Under the pieces are notes generated by a model. The model was given only the letters and a program-made list of their open reading frames with translations, searched no databases and was not told the DNA's origin. Positions 13,371-26,115 of a stretch of DNA of 64,000 bases are shown here, one piece after another. Made by a program: the position numbers and the translations under genes. Each line of letters starts with the position of its first letter. The first letter of the stretch is position 1. This DNA is from Epiperipatus broadwayi. Lineage: Eukaryota; Onychophora; Udeonychophora; Euonychophora; Peripatidae. The stretch is taken from positions 60,001 through 124,000 of the forward strand of contig JAQFVV010000258.1 of the NCBI GenBank assembly GCA_028023455.1. Reading direction: 5' to 3'.

Positions 13371-16300
13371 AAAATTTGTGTGTTTGATTATTTGTTTTTC
13401 CCATCATCATCATCATGCATCAAAAACACAGTGTCACTAGAAATAAACATATAATTTTGCACAAAAGATAAATAAAGAATTATTTTAAGAATTTGAATAT
13501 TTTATTGGTATTCATTTAATTAAGTAATCATAATTTTACATGATCTTATGGTCATAAATTAGTAATCATAATAATACATTGAATTATATGCTATCCATTG
13601 CCACACACTTTTGTTTGTCAGATTATCAAATGCTACCACGTATTTATTATATTATTACATGAAGATAAAAGATTATATTATATTATTTATTATTTTATTA
13701 TAGTAATAAAAATATAGTGAAAAGAAAAGATATGCAGAATTACTTCATACAATGAAGAATATTATTAATATTTATTATTATTAGTTTAAGTGTAGTAGAT
13801 TATGACATAAAATCCTTTCTCATATTTTACTACCATAATTTTATTAACTTAGAATAAATTTATGAACCTGAGATTTTATTGAGCTAAATTATAGTAGATA
13901 AAGATTAGGATTTAATTATTAGTTTAATCTTAGTGAGTAGGATTTATTAAAGTCGTAAGAATACTATAAGTTATTATTTGAAATAGTAATAAAGGGGGAT
14001 AGTGTTCTTATGCCATTGAGGTAGTATCCTGTAGGATATTGGCTCAATGTAATCTATCTTGTCACCTGTATTTTCACTTCCAAGTCTCATGAAAATATTA
14101 AATATTTATTTAATTTATTTTTATAAACTGAACCTTATTTGTATTTTAAACTTGAGCTAGTAAAACATTTAATTTTAATGCTGAATATTTTATTTATTAA
14201 TTATTAACTGAGCGAGAACCCGTTTTATTTAATATAAGATACTGCCCGGAAGTGAGGATGCAAATGGACCAGGTTAGAATATATAATGCATTGAGTTAGA
14301 TAAGGTATTATATAATATAAATATTAAAAGTAGTTTAATATAACAAGTAAATATATAACAATGAGAATTGTGTAACTTAAATTATAACTCTCACTAGCTT
14401 ATTGATAACATGAGTTTAAATGTTTTATAAAATAGTTCATAAATAAAAGGTTACTTTTAAGTCAAAGGAAAAATAGAAGAGAGTAGAGTAGCTATAATGT
14501 TCCTAGAAAAGTGAAATTCTATATCTATGTATGTTGGTGAAATAGACCTCTTTAGTGATTTATGATTGAAGTCTTTTCATTTATAGGTTTCCAATCTTAG
14601 TCATAACTGGGTTATGTTTCAGGTAGAGTTTTCACAAATTTTTGCTTTAATGTTGAGAAGTGCATCTGTTGAACTGTATATGTGAAGGTAGGTGGTATAG
14701 TAATGGAACCAATTTAAGCAAGCAAAGTTGGGCAATTTGTGTTATGACTTCACGCTGAAGAAGTAAAGTTCATTTCTAGGTGCTAGCTGGTTATGGTTAT
14801 TAACTCAACTCCTGGTAAAGGTTCAAGATACATCATACTAAGCTGACAAAAGCTATGACCAAAAACAGACTCAATCATGAACAGAAGCAGAATAAAATTA
14901 GGGCTTGTTATTGTTATATTCTTCACTTTTGTAAAACATCTTTCTTTTCTAATTAACAAATCCATTTATTTACTAAATTTGTTAATTAAACAAGCCAGTA
15001 ATTACCTGTTTACACAATTCACTAATTAAATAAGCCAGTAAATATTTGAATTCCTATCTGTTTATAGTAATACTTAAAATAATAATAGAAATTCACCATT
15101 TTTAAAACCAGCAACAAACCTTTAAAAGATTGATTTTACTAGAAACTTAATTAATAATAATAAAAAAATGAAATAATTGAGAAAAAGTTTTATAGATTAT
15201 TAATTAAATAAGTGTTGTCCCTATAATATAAATTTTAAATGGATTGATTTGAAATAACTTTAGCTACAATTTCTTCATCTTTTTAAAACTACAATAAAAT
15301 TACATATAAATGCAGACCTTTATCAATGTGTGTATATAAAAGCAACATATATATATACTTAGTGTATCTGAAATATGCTTCACAACTGTCAATGCTACAT
15401 TTATAAAACAAATTAAAGGTTGAGATAAGCCATTATCTATCTTAACACCCCTTCCCTAAAAGCAAAAAAAATTATTGTTAAGTTATTGCTGTAAGGATTT
15501 TTCATTGATAAAAAATTAAAATGAGTCAAATTATTTATCATTGTTACCTGCTGACTGGATGCACTCTTAAAAATTGAATTTACTATTTAGTTTCTCTAGT
15601 TTTAAGTCATACATTAGTTTTTTCAACAGTTAGAATCTTATCTGTGGTTCTTTCTTTCATTCTGCATTTTCAATATCGTTGCATACTTTTGTTCCTGAGC
15701 TTAAGATAATCTCTTTTTTTAGAACAGCCATCATAATATTATTACAAAATATATATTCTTTAAGCCACTGGGCAAAGCACATCTTATAATTAATGTGAGC
15801 AGTTATTGTACTGTGGGACATTTTTTTACTAGTATTGTTTTGGTCAAATGTTTTCCAGAAAATTTTGTTTCTAAGCTTGCATTTAATCTAAATATGGGTA
15901 AAAATTCAAAAAATAACTTTGTTGTTTATTCTGAAGTCTTTGAGCTATCCATTTAATGTTATTTAATTTTTCTCCTCCAACATGAATAAGTTTATACATC
16001 AATTGCTTCTCCCGATGTATTTAGTTGGGCATGTGGCACATGGGATTTCATAGACTCCTTGGGCTTCTAGAGGGATTACATCCTTAGATTAGATTAGAAT
16101 ATTATTTAATCTTTTGCTCAGTAGAGAATGTTGTTTTCAAATCATAGCATTTTAGTACCTTTCCAATTTCATCTGTGGTTCCTTTTATATAAGGAATGCA
16201 TATTTTATATAAACAAAAAATCTTGCAATTTTAAAATTATCTTTAATTCAGATCACACAAAAATATTAAATGAAAAAAGACACCATAAAACGAGAAAAAT

Positions 16301-16919
16301 TGAAAAAGCAATATTTATAAACCAATTTAAAGATTATGTATTAAATAGATAATCTGCTAATATAGATATACAAACTTCTTGGAAAATCATGCAATATCTG
16401 CCTTTTTTTTTTTTTTTTTATGGATTTGCCTATGTGACTTCGGCTGATAATTACTACAACATAATCAAAATATTTCTGCTTAATTTATATATTATTTATC
16501 ATTTACTGTTATTATAATTATATATATATATATATATTATTATAATAGATATATATATATATATATTAGATATCTATAGAAAAGTGTAAATTTAGTCATT
16601 CCTAGATTCACTGCTCCTATATGGGAGAAACTGTTTAAAAAAGCCATAAATTTGCAATGGCTTTTCAATGGATGTTTAAGTTTTAATCACATATAATTCA
16701 GATTAACAGAATTTAAAAAAATATTATTCATTAGCAGAATACTTATCATATATCTACATCATATTATTCAAATCATTAAAAATTATCTTCAGTTGTATAT
16801 ATATAAAAAAAAAAAAGAGATGTGTTTGTCATTAGATAGCATTCATTCTTAACTTGACATTTCATCATAATCTTTAAACTTGAATTATAATTCACCTTAT
16901 TAGAATTAAAAAAACAGGG
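13371..16919. other. AT-rich intergenic with a small hairpin
   Basis: No gene seen. A two-part hairpin lies at 14014-14049: outer stem CATTGAG/CTCAATG and inner stem TATCC/GGATA with loop TGTA. (TA)n tracts lie at about 16518-16537 and 16549-16566. Short frames at 14783-14965 (-) and 16128-16352 (+) show no domain. Confidence 0.5.
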
Positions 16920-16979
16920 GGGATATCTAATTTTCAAACATTTCAAAGGAATGGTTCAGAAGTAATAGAAGAGGCATTA

Positions 16980-17267
16980 ATAATAATTAGTGAAACAGAT
17001 AATGAATATTGAAATGTAGAGAATGGATGAATAATGGGATGTTCTATAAGTGGGATTGTATCATCAATTATAGTAGATTGGATTGAGCAGGGAGTAGTTA
17101 ATAAATATATTGAGAATGGGGAAATTATAAAATCCTACAGATATATAGATGGCATAATAGTGGTAGGAAATGGAAAAAATATAATAAAAGCATTCAATGA
17201 ACTAAATAAAAATAGATTTAATATTAAATTTACAATAGAAAACAATAAAAAAGGAGTAAATATTTAG
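16980..17267 (+). pseudogene. PLE reverse transcriptase fragment
   Basis: The open stretch at 17034-17267 encodes 77 residues beginning MGCSISGIVSSIIVDWIEQG, matching MGCSISGILSSIMIDYIEEN of copy 2. This is the PLE RT block just before the catalytic motif. The expected Y-V/I-D-D is YIDG at 17142-17153: the second catalytic Asp is replaced by Gly, so it is inactive. Upstream homology (EEALIIISETDN...) runs into a stop at about 17010. The frame ends at 17267 and homology resumes in another frame. Confidence 0.8.
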
Positions 17268-17734
17268 ATTTAGTTGTGAAAAAGGATGAGAATGAAGGGA
17301 TTAAGGTAAAGCATTGTACAAAAGATAAAAATGTTAGGGGTATAGTACATCCATGATCTTATCAACATTGGTATCAAAAATGGGGGTAGAGAAAAGAATA
17401 AAAGAGAAAAATGATAGGCTTACCTTGAATAAAAAGGAGGCAAAGGACCAAAAGTTGCAGATTCAAAAGGATTATACTGAATGTAGATATAATAGCAGGT
17501 TGTAAGAAATATATTGAGAGATAGGAGTGGATATAAGAAAATTAATAATAGAAATGAAAGCAAGAACAAAAAAAGGATTTCTAGTCCGTATTCAAAAGAG
17601 ATATATAAAATTCTGACTGGTAGTCAAGAAGAAAATGAATAAGAATATAGATATTGAATGAAAAAATAGTAAGTCTTTAAAAAAGTTATCAAGTAATAGA
17701 AAAATGAAGAATGATAAAAGTAGTAAGATAGGAA

Positions 17735-18010
17735 TAGTTTATAAAGTTACATGTAAGGGGCATATGATGACATATATAAGTCAGTCAGTGAAAAATAAGA
17801 CAAAAAGAAGGAATATGACAGAGCAATAAAAAGGAGAGATATTAAGTCAGGACCATTTTTTTTAGAAACAGAGCATGTTATGAAATGTGAGGAAAATATT
17901 GAGGTGATAAAATATTGTAAAAATTATAAAGAAAGTAAAGTGTATGATATAATGTACATACAGAAAAATAAAGACAAATGTATGAATTTAGTGAAGGCTC
18001 AATAAAATTA
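17735..18010 (+). pseudogene. PLE GIY-YIG endonuclease fragment
   Basis: In one frame from about 17735 the sequence reads GIVYKVTCKGHMMTYISQSV, the GIY-YIG pattern (VYK..C.....YIGQS) with the YIG glycine changed to Ser. An in-frame stop follows after NMTEQ, and homology (ETEHVMKCEENIEVIK-like) continues past it. In Penelope elements this domain nicks the target DNA. Stops and the lost glycine make it a pseudogene. Confidence 0.75.
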
Positions 18011-18056
18011 AGAGGAAAATGGTCATTAAATAAAAGTTGGAAGTTATAAAAAAAAA

Positions 18057-18080
18057 ATTAGGGTTGGGTTGGGTTGGTCA
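18057..18080 (+). repeat. Short telomere-like G-rich tract
   Basis: Directly after the end of the PLE coding homology comes TTAGGG followed by GTTGGGTTGGGTTGG-type units. It looks like a few degenerate TTAGGG/TTGGG repeats. It is short and could be chance. Confidence 0.35.
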
Positions 18081-18140
18081 ATAGGGGAATAAATAGTATG
18101 AAGATATGCAAATCATATGACATATAGAATTAATGTAACA

Positions 18141-18180
18141 TCTTGGCAAGGTTCAATTTTGAACGAAAATTGATTTGAAA
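18141..18180 (+). ncRNA. PLE 3' hairpin with GAAA (hammerhead-like)
   Basis: ACATCTTGGCAAGG is followed by a perfect 6-bp stem GTTCAA/TTGAAC with a TT loop (18151-18164) and then GAAA (18165-18168). The same block with a different stem sequence lies downstream of copy 2 (minus strand, 55450-55400). The stem is kept although its bases differ. The box TTGGCAA departs from the hammerhead consensus CUGANGA, so a catalytic role is unproven. Confidence 0.4.
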
Positions 18181-18981
18181 AAAAAAAGCATAATTATAAT
18201 ATATAGTTGTCTATTAAGTTGCCTATGTTTGCATAATTCAATTCAGTAAGAATGTATATAAAAAAAATAACATAATGGTTGAAAACAGAATAACCATAAA
18301 GTGAAAATATATATATATACTTTTATAAAAACCTTTTCAATATGCTCTTTGAAGAAAATGATAACAATAAAAAATCCATTTTTACTCTCAACTTATGGTT
18401 AAATTACTTCATGCAAAAAATTGAAAATCAAACAACTTATATAAATTAGAAAGAGCCAGTTACTGTCTAAAAATAAAATATATTTTTATAAATAGCATAT
18501 CTATAAATAATAAGTTACTGATAGTGAGATTGAAGTTATTCGAAAGGATTTAGTTAATAATAACAAATATAAGGATGAAAAAATAGAGATCATGTATAAA
18601 AAAAAAAAAAAGTAAACCAAGATGGCAGTTCATATTTTTGATAAATGTAGAGTTTCAAGGGCCTATAATCTACTGAAGATGTGTTAGTTGTTAAATTAAA
18701 GTAAAATTAATAAATTGATTCTTTAATTTCAAAAATGGAATAAATTTTATTAAGAGGCTTTATTTCAACTTTTTTTTTATTTATAATGTGGCAAGCAACA
18801 AGACATTTGTACTTATTCAATTCAGTACTTTAGTTCAATTCAGCTTGTTTTTTTTTTTGTCAGCAATTTTTTGGGGGAAATTGGGCTAAAGGTAAAAAAT
18901 TTAAAACCTTTCTGACACAGAATGTGATGCAGTGGACTATTTACAAATGTTATGAGATCCTATCTTACTGAAAAATGTGTT
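18181..18981. other. AT-rich intergenic, nothing recognised
   Basis: A+T-rich, with a short (TA)n at about 18307-18320 and no identified feature. Confidence 0.5.
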
Positions 18982-19736
18982 TTAACCCTTTTCCCGCCTC
19001 TTACGAGGCTCCTCGTAGACATCTGACATCACTCTAATTCTGCGAGTTTTTATACGAAAATATTCGTTCAATATGTTTTTAAATAGGTTTTTAAAAGCTC
19101 TATAAGATGGTGCCCTCTTCTGAATTCTTTTACAAGTAAAAAATAAAAAAAACTGCATTTAAAGCTAAACAAAGAAAGAAGCTTATTGGTGATTGGCTCT
19201 CAGCCAGTTCTCAGCCGACAAAGACATTCTGATTGGCTGGAAAAAACAAAGAAACCGCCTGATCAAAGAAAATAAAGATAAACGCTGAGATTTTCATTTC
19301 GAATGTGATTTAAGTATTAAAAAAAGGATAATTTGACAAATTAAAAATAATTTTTAAAAAATAAACTAAAAAAACAAAATTATTTTCGAAAAATAGCGAA
19401 GATTTTTGTAAAAATATTGAAGCTGTAGTAAAAAGAAATATTTACTTTTCTATAACGTAAAAGTCGATCTTTTTGTTTATATTATAGCTTTTATGTTGCC
19501 AAAATTGAATATTTTAGAATAAATAAATATCAATTTATTTTTGAAAAAACTTTCGTTCTCTTCATAACCTGAAAAATTAATAATATACTTTTTATAAATG
19601 TATCTGAGTTGAATTTAATATTATAGGCGAATATGTTTTAACAATAGGCTTTGTCTTCAGTTTGTGAGTTGGCCAATTAAAAGATTTGATTTTTACCTCA
19701 AACAACCAATAATATAATTAGCGGTTAAAAGGTTAA
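18982..19736. mobile_element. TTAA-flanked piggyBac-like MITE
   Basis: The element is bounded by TTAA at 18982-18985 and 19733-19736. The left terminus reads CCCTTTTCCCGC and the right terminus, reversed, reads CCTTTTAACCGC. TTAA duplication with CCC-initial termini is the signature of piggyBac-type transposons. Length is 755 bp with no transposase, so it is non-autonomous. A 16-bp palindrome TACGAGGCTCCTCGTA (19002-19017) lies near the left end, and two GATTGGCT blocks lie at about 19193 and 19232. A Kolobok-type TTAA element is the alternative. Confidence 0.7.
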
Positions 19737-22284
19737 TGGTCATGATGTGATTGCATGCTGCCAACATGATTAAACTGTGAATATTATATCCTATCCCCCC
19801 CCCCATTTTTCTGTTAATAAGTCAGTGTAAAAAATAAATAAATAAAGTATAAATATTGTAAATAATTGTTCCACAACAATAACAGTAATGAAAAATAAAA
19901 TGTAAATATGAAATATATCATTCCTAGCAGTCATCTTTTTGCAAACATTAGGGGAGGGGGCTGTAAATTTATCGAAAATAAAGGGCAGCCATCTTGGTTT
20001 ACTTGAAAACTCACAAGTACCTAATAAAATATAAAAATTGCATAAAAATTAATGATAATGAAAAACTAAAATGTTTTTGTAAGGCAGAAAGAAAAGATAA
20101 CGGGGATTAAACTGTTAAAATTTTATAAAGAAATCAGCATGCAAAAAAACTAAGATATAATTTAAATGTCTGCTTTCACATTGATACACTCAGATTTGTG
20201 ATGATTGTTATTTTCTGTACTACTTTCTATATTGCTTATTATTTGAATTTATCCGTAAAAGCAAATAATATATTTAAAAGTAAAGCAAAGATACAATAAA
20301 AACTGCTTATGTTTCATTTTTGATAAAATAATAATTGTAAAAATATTATTACAGATCTAAAAATTAAAAAAAAATGAAACATAAGCAGTTCTTATGCTTT
20401 TTTTTTAAAAAAAAAGTAAATGTCATCTGCAAGTTATAGTGAAATATTTCATTACTGTTATATATATAAAATACTTAAAATCAAAGCTTTTTTCTATAAA
20501 AATTACATACAGAATATTAAGATTAGTAACGTATAATTAATATTTAGAGAGAACTTTAATTGTACCCATAACACATATATTGAATTAAGTTCAGTCAAAA
20601 AAAAAAAATTTCAATAACAAAAAGTATATTAATTTGCCATTTGGGAAAGTACTAAAAATTATTATAATGTTAAAGAGAGAACGGGAAAAAAAATATTTAT
20701 CTTGTTATCAAAACACATTCCGAATGTGAATAATAATAATATAAAAAAAAAAGATAATTATGATTTCATTCCCTATGATTATTTGCTCAATATAATATGC
20801 CATTCAAAGAAAAAAAAATTAACTTCATGACAACAGGTTTGTGAAATTTTACAATATTATGCATCAAATCCAAATGAAAAGCTCATAAAGTAAAAAATCA
20901 TACATTATTATTCACAAGTCTCATTTTAATTAAAGTTGGATTATAATGATATTACTTTGATATAAATATTTTAACTTGGGCAAAAAATTAATATATTCCA
21001 GGCAAATTAAAATATAAATCTCTTCTCATTAGAAATGTAGAGGCGGTTTGTAAAAACTAAAATTAAGAGATAGGAAGGCTTTTATTATATTATTATTTTA
21101 TATCGTAACACAACTCTATATATGTATAAAATAATAAACACACAGCATAGTAATATAAAACATCATAATAAGAATTAATACAAACAATCTCAAATTTTGT
21201 TTTAAATATAGGTACTTCCATGAATTAAAATCACTAATTCAAAAACTTCTATTATCTGACAAAATTGTAAACTATTGTTTTAATTTATTCTTTTAATTAC
21301 TGCTATGTAAAAGTTCTATGCTGATATAAATATAATAAATCTGTGCAGTTTACAACATGTATTTAAATATATAATCACACTACGTAAAATTAATGTTTAT
21401 TTATATTTCTGCAATGAACAGGGAAAACGTTTATTGCTGAAATAAATAAAAAAAATGTATAACCAAAAAAGCCCTGAAACCAGAAATTTTGGATTAATGA
21501 TTGTCTATCTGTAAACAAAATGAAATTATTCGAAATTTAGAATCATCAACAAACCTAAGAAGGTCTAATAATGAAATTAAAAAATAAAGCAGGTGATTTT
21601 TTCATTCAGAAGTGGTCAAATGACATGCTTACAAAAGAAATAAAAGTAATAAATATTTACTTTGCAGAAATGAACTTAAATTTACAAATACTATTAAATT
21701 AACTTCCTAAAATTCTGCAATAATTATGCTGTGTGCTCTATCAATGAATAGGCAAAATAAGAATATATGGACAAATATTTTAATATTGTTTTTCCACCAT
21801 ATGTTAAATTAAAAAGATTAATAAGTAACTCAGACAATGCCAATGTTATGAAAAAAAGCGTGGTTTATGCCACTGAATGAAGTAATGTCATCTGATAAAC
21901 ATGTAGAAATCTTCAACATACTTATTATTAAAAAAAAAAGAAAAGAACTTGATCCATACATATCATGTGAATTGGAATTGATATCGCAAAAACAACTATT
22001 TAAATGTTTTGTATAAATAATGACTAATTACTTCTAATATAATTTAAATACTACACAAACACATAAAAAAAAAAAAAAAAAACTTACATGTAATCCAAAA
22101 TATATATTCAAAAAAATGTTTTTACCTGAAACGAAAACAAAAGATCATAGAATTATAAAAATATAGATATAATGTATTTGCATATATCTACAAGTACATA
22201 TATGTAGCAATGAATTTATGTAGTATATACACAAGTGATTAAATTTAATATTTTTAAAGGTTAATATAGATGTAAATTAATTAG
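19737..22284. other. AT-rich intergenic with one inverted repeat
   Basis: No gene seen. A run of 13 C lies at about 19795-19807. Positions 20301-20321 and 20370-20390 form a perfect 21-base inverted repeat (arm core CTGCTTATGTTTCATTTTT) with a 48-base spacer, possibly a small MITE or hairpin RNA. The rest is A+T-rich with nothing recognised. Confidence 0.5.
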
Positions 22285-22463
22285 TAAATGGGATCACCAT
22301 TATACATATGAAGTTAAATCAACAACGGAGGTGTATTGATTAGTAATAGCTTGGATAGATTTGCCACTATTTTCATTCAGTTTGCAGAATTGGTTATGAT
22401 TGTTGTAAATCAATATACCTCGGCTGTGATTTAACTTCATACATGCAATGGGGATCCCATTTA
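22285..22463. mobile_element. 179-bp foldback MITE
   Basis: Long inverted repeats of about 56 bases flank a core of about 65 bases. Arms start TAAATGGGATC at the left and, reversed, at the right. Inner matches include GAAGTTAAATCA and a TATTGATT end. TA at each boundary (22285-22286, 22462-22463) could be a Tc1/mariner-type duplication. No coding capacity. Confidence 0.65.
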
Positions 22464-23027
22464 ATAAATAATTCACAAGTATACATGTGTGCATCCATAT
22501 ATACCCACACATACTACAATATACACACCACATATAAACTTCTAATAAAATTTGATATATCATATTAATAATATGATAAATTAAACACAATATCTAAAAT
22601 ATAAACGTTTGCAAATGATGATTCTAAACGGATTACTAAAATTCCACATAATACTGTAGACATAATTAATTCTAGAGTACAACTTTTTATCAAATAACGA
22701 AGTTTTTTAAAAAACAAATGCAATATTTCTTTATATTCAGATACCTTCATTACTTTGTTTTTCGATATTAAATATAAATGAAAAACAACATTGTCAGAAC
22801 ATATGCTGCCATTTATAAATGTGTATATTTTTTATGGTAGAATTATTTTAAGCTTGGCATTTGATATATCACTTTTCATTGACACTGAATAAAATAATTA
22901 AATAATATAACTCTGTTGTAAACACAAATATCATTAATTAAAAACTATTTTATTATTTTGAAAACTTTCCTAAAGCAAAATCAAACACTTAAAAAAATAA
23001 TATATATGCATATATGTAATATAATGA

Positions 23028-23220
23028 GTGTGCTAATAGCTCTAAACAAGTTTTTCGATAAATGCTACAAGAGAAAGCATTTAAAATCCCTACCTAGAAT
23101 TATCCCTATCCCCGAACCGGTTTCAAGCTATTAGTTCTCATCAGTGATATGCTAGGACATTCAGACACTAGATCTAAATTGCAAATTCAAGCCCAGCATT
23201 TATCGAATAATTAACTATTA
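23028..23220 (-). mobile_element. Hammerhead repeat, family 2, single arm
   Basis: Homologous to one arm of the palindrome at 37809-38153. It shares the GAGTGTGCTAATAGCTCTAA terminus, the GATAAATGCTACAAGAGAA block and the central ribozyme block. Only one arm is present; it runs into unrelated sequence and then a long (TA)n array at 23240. Confidence 0.7.
23103..23158 (-). ncRNA. Hammerhead ribozyme, type I (family 2)
   Basis: On the minus strand, box CUGAUGA (23144-23138) is followed by a 13-base stem II (23137-23125; pairs G-U, A-U, one mismatch, C-G, U-A, loop AAU). Then come GAAA (23124-23121), self-complementary stem III CCGG (23120-23117) and UU at the cleavage position where other copies have UC. 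Flanking GUCCUA and UAGGGA-like blocks form the outer stem I; the inner stem I is decayed. All three core boxes fit the hammerhead consensus (CUGANGA, GAAA, UH). Confidence 0.65.
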
Positions 23221-23236
23221 AGTATCTGACATGTTC

Positions 23237-23239
<3 letters not shown>

Positions 23240-23307
<68 letters not shown>
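23240..23307. repeat. (TA)n microsatellite
   Basis: Uninterrupted TA dinucleotide array of about 34 units. It lies just beyond the decayed end of the family 2 hammerhead repeat. Confidence 0.98.
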
Positions 23308-23310
<3 letters not shown>

Positions 23311-25771
23311 AAATCCAGCTATCTAACTTAAATAGCCATATGGGACTAAACTAAATTCAGATACATCATATATTAATAGTATTAGCAATATAACATCACC
23401 AAAGCTTTAGAAGACAAACTCTAATAGTAAGAAAACCGAGTCTCATTGAAGAGAAACATGACTTGGTTTCCTTACTAATATATATATAAGTAGCTATCTT
23501 TAATCATGAATTCTCACAATGCTTATTTCAGATGATCATTCAGAACATTCTCACCGATCAAAAGCCAACATGTTAGGCAAGTCAAATTGTAACCTATATA
23601 ATTGCAAAAATGGCATAAGCTAAGCTCAGTGGTTTCAAAATAAATGCCAGATGCCACAATAATAATAAAAGAAATACAGTGGTAAGTAGTTGTAACAAAT
23701 TATCATTAAGATCAAAGCAATATAAATAACTTAAATGGAAAACTCTTAACTTATACTTATAAAATGAAAGACTTAATTTAACAGTATAAGTCAATAAGGT
23801 TATATTAAAATCCTTCTTTTCACAACCTCTATTACCACCATATTAATTATCAATCCTTAAAGCATCTTATTGCCATGATTCAAGAAAACACAATTTGGAG
23901 GTGCTTTCTTCAATATTTACTACCATGATATTTTATCGAACAATTCTTCTTTAGCAAAATTATCTCTATAATAATATTAATTATAAAATAAATTTGATAT
24001 ATCAGAATAAATATGATTAACCTTAATGATGATAAAATAAATTCTCTTGTAAATTTTGAAGGTTTGATTAACAAAGAATGAAATCCTAATAAGTATAAAA
24101 TAAGACATATATTTACACCTAAGATGTCTACCACAATTATGATAACAATAATAGTATCATTAAAGTTTAAAACACACATCATAAATTATTAATTTGGAAT
24201 GACAGAAAAATAATTTACTAGGATGACATTCGGATATTAAGAATGAATAAAAGATTTTATGGAATAACAGCATAATCTTATAAGCATGGAAAATAATTTA
24301 AGAATAAATGAAATGATCTTAAACAAATAAAATTGACTGAAGTGATCTTAAATGATGCATATACAATTATAATTATTTATTCAACATATTCAACACTTTC
24401 TTAGATGTAATTCTAATATTTTAGCTATAATTTTAATAAAGTGCCTCTTATGTCAAATTTCAATACCCATGTATTCTTAATGCATAACATTTAAATTAAT
24501 TCACAATACTCTTATACTTTATTAGATTTCTTATTAATGAGTGGATGATGTGAAAAACTCTAAGATATTTATTAACAATATTATTTCATATAAAATAAAT
24601 AACAATTAATGACATTATCATATCTTTCAATAGCATCAAAGCCAAAAACTTCTTCAGATATATCTTTCTGTATTAAATATCATTTTACAAATGTATTATG
24701 AAAAATAAAATTAATTAAGTTAATATAATATGGATGGTCAATAAAACTTTCAATGAATTTTAATTTTAATAAGTTCTCACATTTATTTAAAATTCATACC
24801 ATGATAGTGTCCCTTATAAATATTTACTACAATTAAATATATAAGCTTATCAATTCTGTGATGAAATGGATGACAAAGAAGATGTATATTGTCTATTTTA
24901 TGCCCAAATATAATTTAAAATTTTGAATTTTAATTATTTATCAAATTTACATCCTAAGTACTAGCAAAGCATAAATACAGTATCTACACATCAACAACAT
25001 AATTTACACTCAGAGAGAACAAAAGGAAATGTTGGTATTCCTCAATACCTGATGAAAAACCAATCAATTTCCAGAATAAAGTCTTATTAAAATAGTACAC
25101 CCAGCTTTATACAAAATACCATATCAACAATAAACTAAATCCATATTGGATAACAAAGGTAAAATAAAAGTTTTCTGGCATGAACTCATAAATAAATGTG
25201 CCTGCTTTTGGGGGCAATAAAGAAATAAACTAGGACTTAATATCTAGTCATTAGATAATCAAAATGAACTATTAGGGACAAGAATAATAACTGAGTTTGC
25301 CTTAATAAAGCACCATATGCTTAAGATATAATAAAAGCGATAAAATAAATCTGAAGATATTACAACAAAATAAAGACACCTATGCTACAATCTCCAAACA
25401 ATACTGAAAAAATAAACATTCTAAAAAAATAAGAGACAGACTAATGCTACTATCTCTTAATCAAATACAATAACTATCAGATGTGCAAAAATGATATACA
25501 ATAATTAATGCTAATATAGTTTAGCAAAATTAGCCAATAAAACAAGCAATAAGATAAACAATAGAAATATATATTCACTTATAATTCATTCAACATAATT
25601 ATATGCCTTTAATACATAAATAATTCACAAGAAAGGGCATACATAACCTTTTCAAAATATGTAATTATCAAATGATGATATTCTGAGAACTTTGACAAAA
25701 CTTTATAAAATAGCATATGAAATTATATTCAAAAATATGCATATAAAATAATAACATTATACGTAAAAATC
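23308..25771. other. AT-rich intergenic, nothing recognised
   Basis: Low-complexity A+T-rich sequence. Frames at 23594-23794 (-) and 23910-24182 (-) are Ile/Leu-rich, as expected by chance in such DNA. No element end or RNA identified. Confidence 0.55.
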
Positions 25772-25830
25772 ATAAACATTACATGATCACTATTCCTTAT
25801 GCTTGCACTAGAGTTTTTACCATTAAAAAT
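25772..25830 (-). repeat. Hammerhead repeat family 1, terminal fragment
   Basis: ACATTACATGATCACTATTC through CTTATGCTTGCACT matches, in reverse, the downstream flank of the 53.6 kb and 54.0 kb copies (GCATAAGAAATAGTGATCAT). No ribozyme core is included. Confidence 0.5.
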
Positions 25831-26113
25831 AAAAGTAATGTCAAAATCCTTCATCTTTTGTTTCCAAACATTAAATGGGATATAAATTATCAAACAAATA
25901 AAGTTCTGCAGACAATGAAGATATCCAATATACAAAAATATAACATAACTGACTTCACAATTATTCTTAAATGAAACATTTAGAATTAATGGTGCTAACA
26001 AAATATGTAGATATGACCATTCATTTAGGTATTTTTTTATGGATTAAGCATTAAGAATTTATATTTCACATTTAAAACAGAAATTCAATACTTCATTCTA
26101 CAAAATATTTCAC

Positions 26114-26115
26114 TA

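Larger units (their letters stand above)
16920..18057 (+). mobile_element. Penelope-like element, family A, copy 1 (degenerate)
   Basis: A 5'-truncated, multiply broken retroelement coding region containing part of a PLE reverse transcriptase followed by a GIY-YIG endonuclease, the order typical of Penelope elements. It ends in a C-terminal stretch (CMNLVKA...GKWSLNKSW, about 17976-18045) that also ends copy 2 near 55.7 kb (CMNIVKG...GKWGLDSG). The two copies are homologous along the shared part, so they are one family. Confidence 0.8.

Noticed and set aside
18057-18080. True telomere
   Set aside because: Only a few degenerate G-rich units within an internal sequence; listed only as a possible PLE-related relic.
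25025-25050. Hammerhead box CTGATGA
   Set aside because: No GAAA box or stem II hairpin follows and no stem I pairs; chance occurrence.
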